Shown piece after piece: positions 32,510 through 34,910 of a stretch of DNA of 34,910 nt; the first letter of the stretch is position 1; each line of letters begins with the position of its first letter. A program made the translations under genes and the position numbers. The DNA comes from Actinomycetes bacterium (GTDB lineage Bacteria; Actinomycetota; Acidimicrobiia; Acidimicrobiales; UBA8190). The notes under the pieces are model-generated. The model had not been told where the DNA came from. It searched no databases and saw nothing but the letters and a program-made list of their open reading frames with translations. Location: positions 1 to 34,910 of the forward strand of contig JAKAQW010000021.1 of the NCBI GenBank assembly GCA_021819525.1, given 5' to 3'.

Positions 32510-33628
32510 TCAGGCCAACTTTGCGGCGATGGCCCCCGCTCCGCGCAACACCGTGCCGTCGGCCCCGGCCACGCTGTAGCGGGCGGTCGGGCGCTCGAGC
32601 GCCTCGGCGATCATCTCCCCGAGCAGGTCCTCGAACGGCACCACCGGGTCGACCCACAGGTACCGCGCGAGCGACCCTGGCACGGTGTTGATCTCGTTGA
32701 CCCAGACGTCGGTGCCGTCGGAGAGGAAGTCCACACGGGCCACCCCGCGCACACCACACAGCTCGGCGATACGACCGGCGAGAGTGACGATGCGGGCGGT
32801 GAGCTGTGCTGGCAGCTCGGCAGGCAGCTGCCTCGGCGCACTGGCCATGCCCTCGCCGCCCACGTACTTATCGGCGTAGCCGAGGATGTCACCGCCGGTC
32901 GAGCTGCGCAAGGGACGCTCCACCGCCGACACGGCCAGCTCCGGCCACGACCGGACCGCGACGTTCAGGTCGAACAGCTCCGGCCGGTACGGCTCGAGGA
33001 CCGCTCCCCGACGCAGGTGCACGTTGGCGGACAGGCGAGCCCGGGCAGTGACCAGGTCGGCCACCACGTCGATGCCGATGGACGACCCCCCGAACCGCGG
33101 CTTCACGATGTAGGGGCCGTCGAAGCCGACCTCCTCGGTGGCTGCTTCGAGCCCCCGGCGCTCCAGGCAGGGAAGCCCGGCGGCGGCCACGATGCCGGCG
33201 AACGCCAGCTTGTCCATGCCGAGCGCGGCACCGGCCACGTCGGGGCCCGTGTAGCGCACGCCGGCCAGGTCGAGCGCTCCTTGGAGCGAGCCGTCCTCGC
33301 CGGGCCCGCCGTGGCAGCAGACCACCACCACATCCACCGGCAGGGGCCGGGGACGCCCCAGGCGGCCGGGAACCGACGTGAACCCTCCGCCCTCGCCTAC
33401 CCCCAGGCGCAGCTCCTCGGCTCCGCGCGGCACACCGGCGACGAACGCCTCCGCCTCGAGATCAGGCGCCACCCGGTACCACGTCCCGGACTTCGACCAG
33501 TACAGGGCTGTCACCTCCCCCCTCGCGCGCAGGGCGCGCGCGGCTTGGAGACCGGTCAGCACGCTCACGTCGTGCTCGGGGGACGGTCCGCCGAAAGCGA
33601 CGGCGACCTGGGCATCGGCTGGGTTCAC
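32510..33628 (-). CDS. ddl: D-alanine--D-alanine ligase
   Basis: 372 aa from GTG at 33628, with SD GAGGAG 8 nt upstream. ATP-grasp enzyme that joins two D-Ala for the peptidoglycan stem. Visible: AVAFGGPSPEHDVSVLTGLQAA near residue 9-30, VVCCHGGPGEDGSLQGALDLAGVRYTGPDVAGAALGMDKLAF near 100-140, YIVKPRFGGSSIGI near 173-186 (ATP-binding), ARVDFLSDGTDVWVNEINTVPGSLARYLW near 300-330 with Glu and Asn metal ligands. Family lengths are 300-370, so it is complete. It lies after murF in the same direction, 123 bp apart; the product D-Ala-D-Ala is the MurF substrate. Confidence 0.95.
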   Translation of the reverse strand: MNPADAQVAVAFGGPSPEHDVSVLTGLQAARALRARGEVTALYWSKSGTWYRVAPDLEAEAFVAGVPRGAEELRLGVGEGGGFTSVPGRLGRPRPLPVDVVVVCCHGGPGEDGSLQGALDLAGVRYTGPDVAGAALGMDKLAFAGIVAAAGLPCLERRGLEAATEEVGFDGPYIVKPRFGGSSIGIDVVADLVTARARLSANVHLRRGAVLEPYRPELFDLNVAVRSWPELAVSAVERPLRSSTGGDILGYADKYVGGEGMASAPRQLPAELPAQLTARIVTLAGRIAELCGVRGVARVDFLSDGTDVWVNEINTVPGSLARYLWVDPVVPFEDLLGEMIAEALERPTARYSVAGADGTVLRGAGAIAAKLA

Positions 33629-33751
33629 GGCGGCAGCTCCTCTGCGGTGCGGATAGATCCTCGGGGCCATGGGCGTACGTGCTGCGTGCGCGATCGGCTT
33701 CGTCTGGCCGCGTGCAACGGCATCCGGACCGGCGGTTGGACGGCGAGAGGG

Positions 33752-34910
33752 TCAAGGGTAGTGGTCCGGCAGATCGTTCTCGTAGAGAACGACGTCGCCG
33801 GGACCGAGCACACCGCGAACCCAGGCCACCGCTGCAGCCCTGGTCGACGCGAGGTGCACGGTGGCTCGCCCTCGGCGAGCCCCGGCCACCAGGGCTCGGC
33901 GGTTCGTCCGCCCCACCACCACCACGTCGGTTGCGACCGCGGCAGCCGCCGCCGCGAACCGTTCGTTCTCGGCTCGCTGGCGTCGGCCGAGCTCGACCAT
34001 GCCAGGGGTGACGACCACCCGGCGAGCCCCCGACCCTCCGCTGGCTGCCAGCCGCTCGAGCGCCGCTGCCGCCCCGGCCGGGTTGGCGTTATAGGTGTCG
34101 TCGAGCACCACGGACCCCGACACCGCCTCGGTGACCTCGAGACGGTGGGCGGCCACCGGCAGGCCGGCCAGCCGGGCGGCGATCTCGGCGGCGGGCACCC
34201 CGAGCTCGAGCGCCACCGCCACGGCGCAGGCCACGTTGGACGGTTGGGCGCTGCACCCCACGTCCTCGGCCACGAGCTGCCCGGCCGCCCACACCGTCAT
34301 CCCGCCGGATCCGGCGACAGCCACCACCCTCCGCTCGCCACGACCGGTCGTGGCCGAAGCGCGCGCCGCGGCTGCCACCGCCTCGTCTGCGCCCCTGGCG
34401 CCGCACGGCTCGGTCCCCCCCACCGCCTCGGCCGCCACCGCCTCGTCTGCGCCCCTGGCGCCGCACGGCTCGGTCCCCCCCACCTCGGACTCGCGCCGTG
34501 TCCCACATCGCCAGACCACCTTGCCAGCGGCCTGGCAGCGGTCGGCCACCTCGGCGAGGCGTGGGTCGTCGACCATCAGCACGACCACCGGAGCCCGTAC
34601 GAGGATCTCGGACTTGGCGGCCACGATACGCTCCTCGGAGCCGAAGCGCTCCAGATGGACCGGCCCGATGGCGGTGATCACCGAGATGTCGGGCGGCACC
34701 CACCGGCACAAGTCGGCGATCTCCCCGGGGCCGAACGTGCCCATCTCGGCCACGAAGACCTCGGTGCCGGGTACCAGCTGCTCATTGATGGTGCGGGCCA
34801 GTCCGGCCCGGTTGTTGAAGCTGGCCGGGCTGGTCACCACCGTGCGGGCGCCGGCCACCAGGTGGCCGACGTACCCCTTGGTACTGGTCTTGCCGTAGGA
34901 GCCGGTGATG
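33752..34910 (-). CDS. MurF-like UDP-MurNAc-tripeptide--D-Ala-D-Ala ligase, 5' end outside window
   Basis: Partial (385 codons visible). The window edge begins at the P-loop ITGSYGKTSTKGYVGHL; the N-terminal domain is outside. Then SFNNRAGLARTINEQL, AEMGTFGPGEIADLCRWVPPDISVITAIGPVHLERFGS (ATP/Mg site), AAKSEIL, and LDDTYNANPAGAAAALERLA, characteristic of MurF. The C-terminal Rossmann domain ends GDVVLYENDLPDHYP. It would add D-Ala-D-Ala to UDP-MurNAc-tripeptide. The neighbour ddl supports this, although other Mur-fold ligases with a similar motif set exist. An in-frame 60-bp duplication encodes VGGTEPCGARGADEAVAA twice in the middle domain, in what should be a surface loop. Confidence 0.85.
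   Translation of the reverse strand, partial: ITGSYGKTSTKGYVGHLVAGARTVVTSPASFNNRAGLARTINEQLVPGTEVFVAEMGTFGPGEIADLCRWVPPDISVITAIGPVHLERFGSEERIVAAKSEILVRAPVVVLMVDDPRLAEVADRCQAAGKVVWRCGTRRESEVGGTEPCGARGADEAVAAEAVGGTEPCGARGADEAVAAAARASATTGRGERRVVAVAGSGGMTVWAAGQLVAEDVGCSAQPSNVACAVAVALELGVPAAEIAARLAGLPVAAHRLEVTEAVSGSVVLDDTYNANPAGAAAALERLAASGGSGARRVVVTPGMVELGRRQRAENERFAAAAAAVATDVVVVGRTNRRALVAGARRGRATVHLASTRAAAVAWVRGVLGPGDVVLYENDLPDHYP
34374..34493. repeat. 60-bp tandem duplication inside the murF-like gene
   Basis: Nearly exact copies at about 34374-34433 and 34434-34493 keep the reading frame and add a second 20-aa unit. Both contain the same Cys-Gly-Ala-Arg-Gly-Ala segment. Confidence 0.93.

Overview
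The window is about 70% G+C, uses GTG starts freely and packs genes with GTGA/ATGA overlaps. Gene content and order (smc-ftsY-ffh, rpsP-KH-rimM-trmD-rplS, DUF2469 next to YraN, coaD-coiled coil-DUF177-rpmF, GTP-dependent PEP carboxykinase) point to an Actinomycetota chromosome. The tight, GC-rich housekeeping clusters would fit Acidimicrobiia, but that class assignment is inference. No mobile element, CRISPR array, rRNA or tRNA was seen.

Layout. (1) 1-4101 is a catabolic fragment: a broken PaaX-type regulator on the minus strand, a perfect widely spaced inverted repeat (651-690), then a salicylyl-CoA 5-hydroxylase-like flavoprotein and a salicylate/2,3-dihydroxybenzoate-AMP ligase. Together they suggest aromatic acid breakdown through CoA thioesters (salicylate to gentisyl-CoA), but the rest of the pathway is not here. 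(2) 4256-26407 is a run of minus-strand genes: fakA-like, recG, rsmD, coaD, a DivIVA/SepIVA-like coiled coil, DUF177, rpmF, plsX, acpP, rnc, mutM, smc, ftsY, ffh, rpsP, khpA, rimM, trmD, rplS, DUF2469, yraN and an enoyl-CoA hydratase/isomerase. It covers ribosome and tRNA maturation, SRP targeting, chromosome condensation, DNA repair, and acyl carrier/acyl-phosphate lipid synthesis. (3) 26469-30097 holds rpmB (plus), thiL (minus), pckG (plus) and a stand-alone Lrp/AsnC ligand-binding domain (plus). (4) 30279-34910 is minus strand: an alpha-methylacyl-CoA racemase, a PH-domain membrane protein, ddl and a murF-like ligase cut by the window edge; the last two form the D-Ala-D-Ala branch of peptidoglycan synthesis.

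Two themes cross the annotation. First, seven genes (ECH, ffh, ftsY, smc, rsmD, fakA, PH-domain gene) have a TANNNT hexamer, mostly TAGSNT, only 6-9 nt before the start codon and no clear Shine-Dalgarno, which is the signature of leaderless mRNAs. Second, short tandem repeats whose unit is a multiple of 3 recur inside or beside conserved genes (units of 6, 15, 24, 36 and 60 bp in recG, fakA, khpA/rimM, upstream of ECH, smc, the PH gene and murF), and several proteins (bS16, SMC, RNase III, TrmD) carry unusual low-complexity tails or loops.

I see no clearly new multi-gene system. The best leads are the broken regulator with an intact operator, the leaderless-start pattern, and in-frame minisatellite growth inside essential genes.
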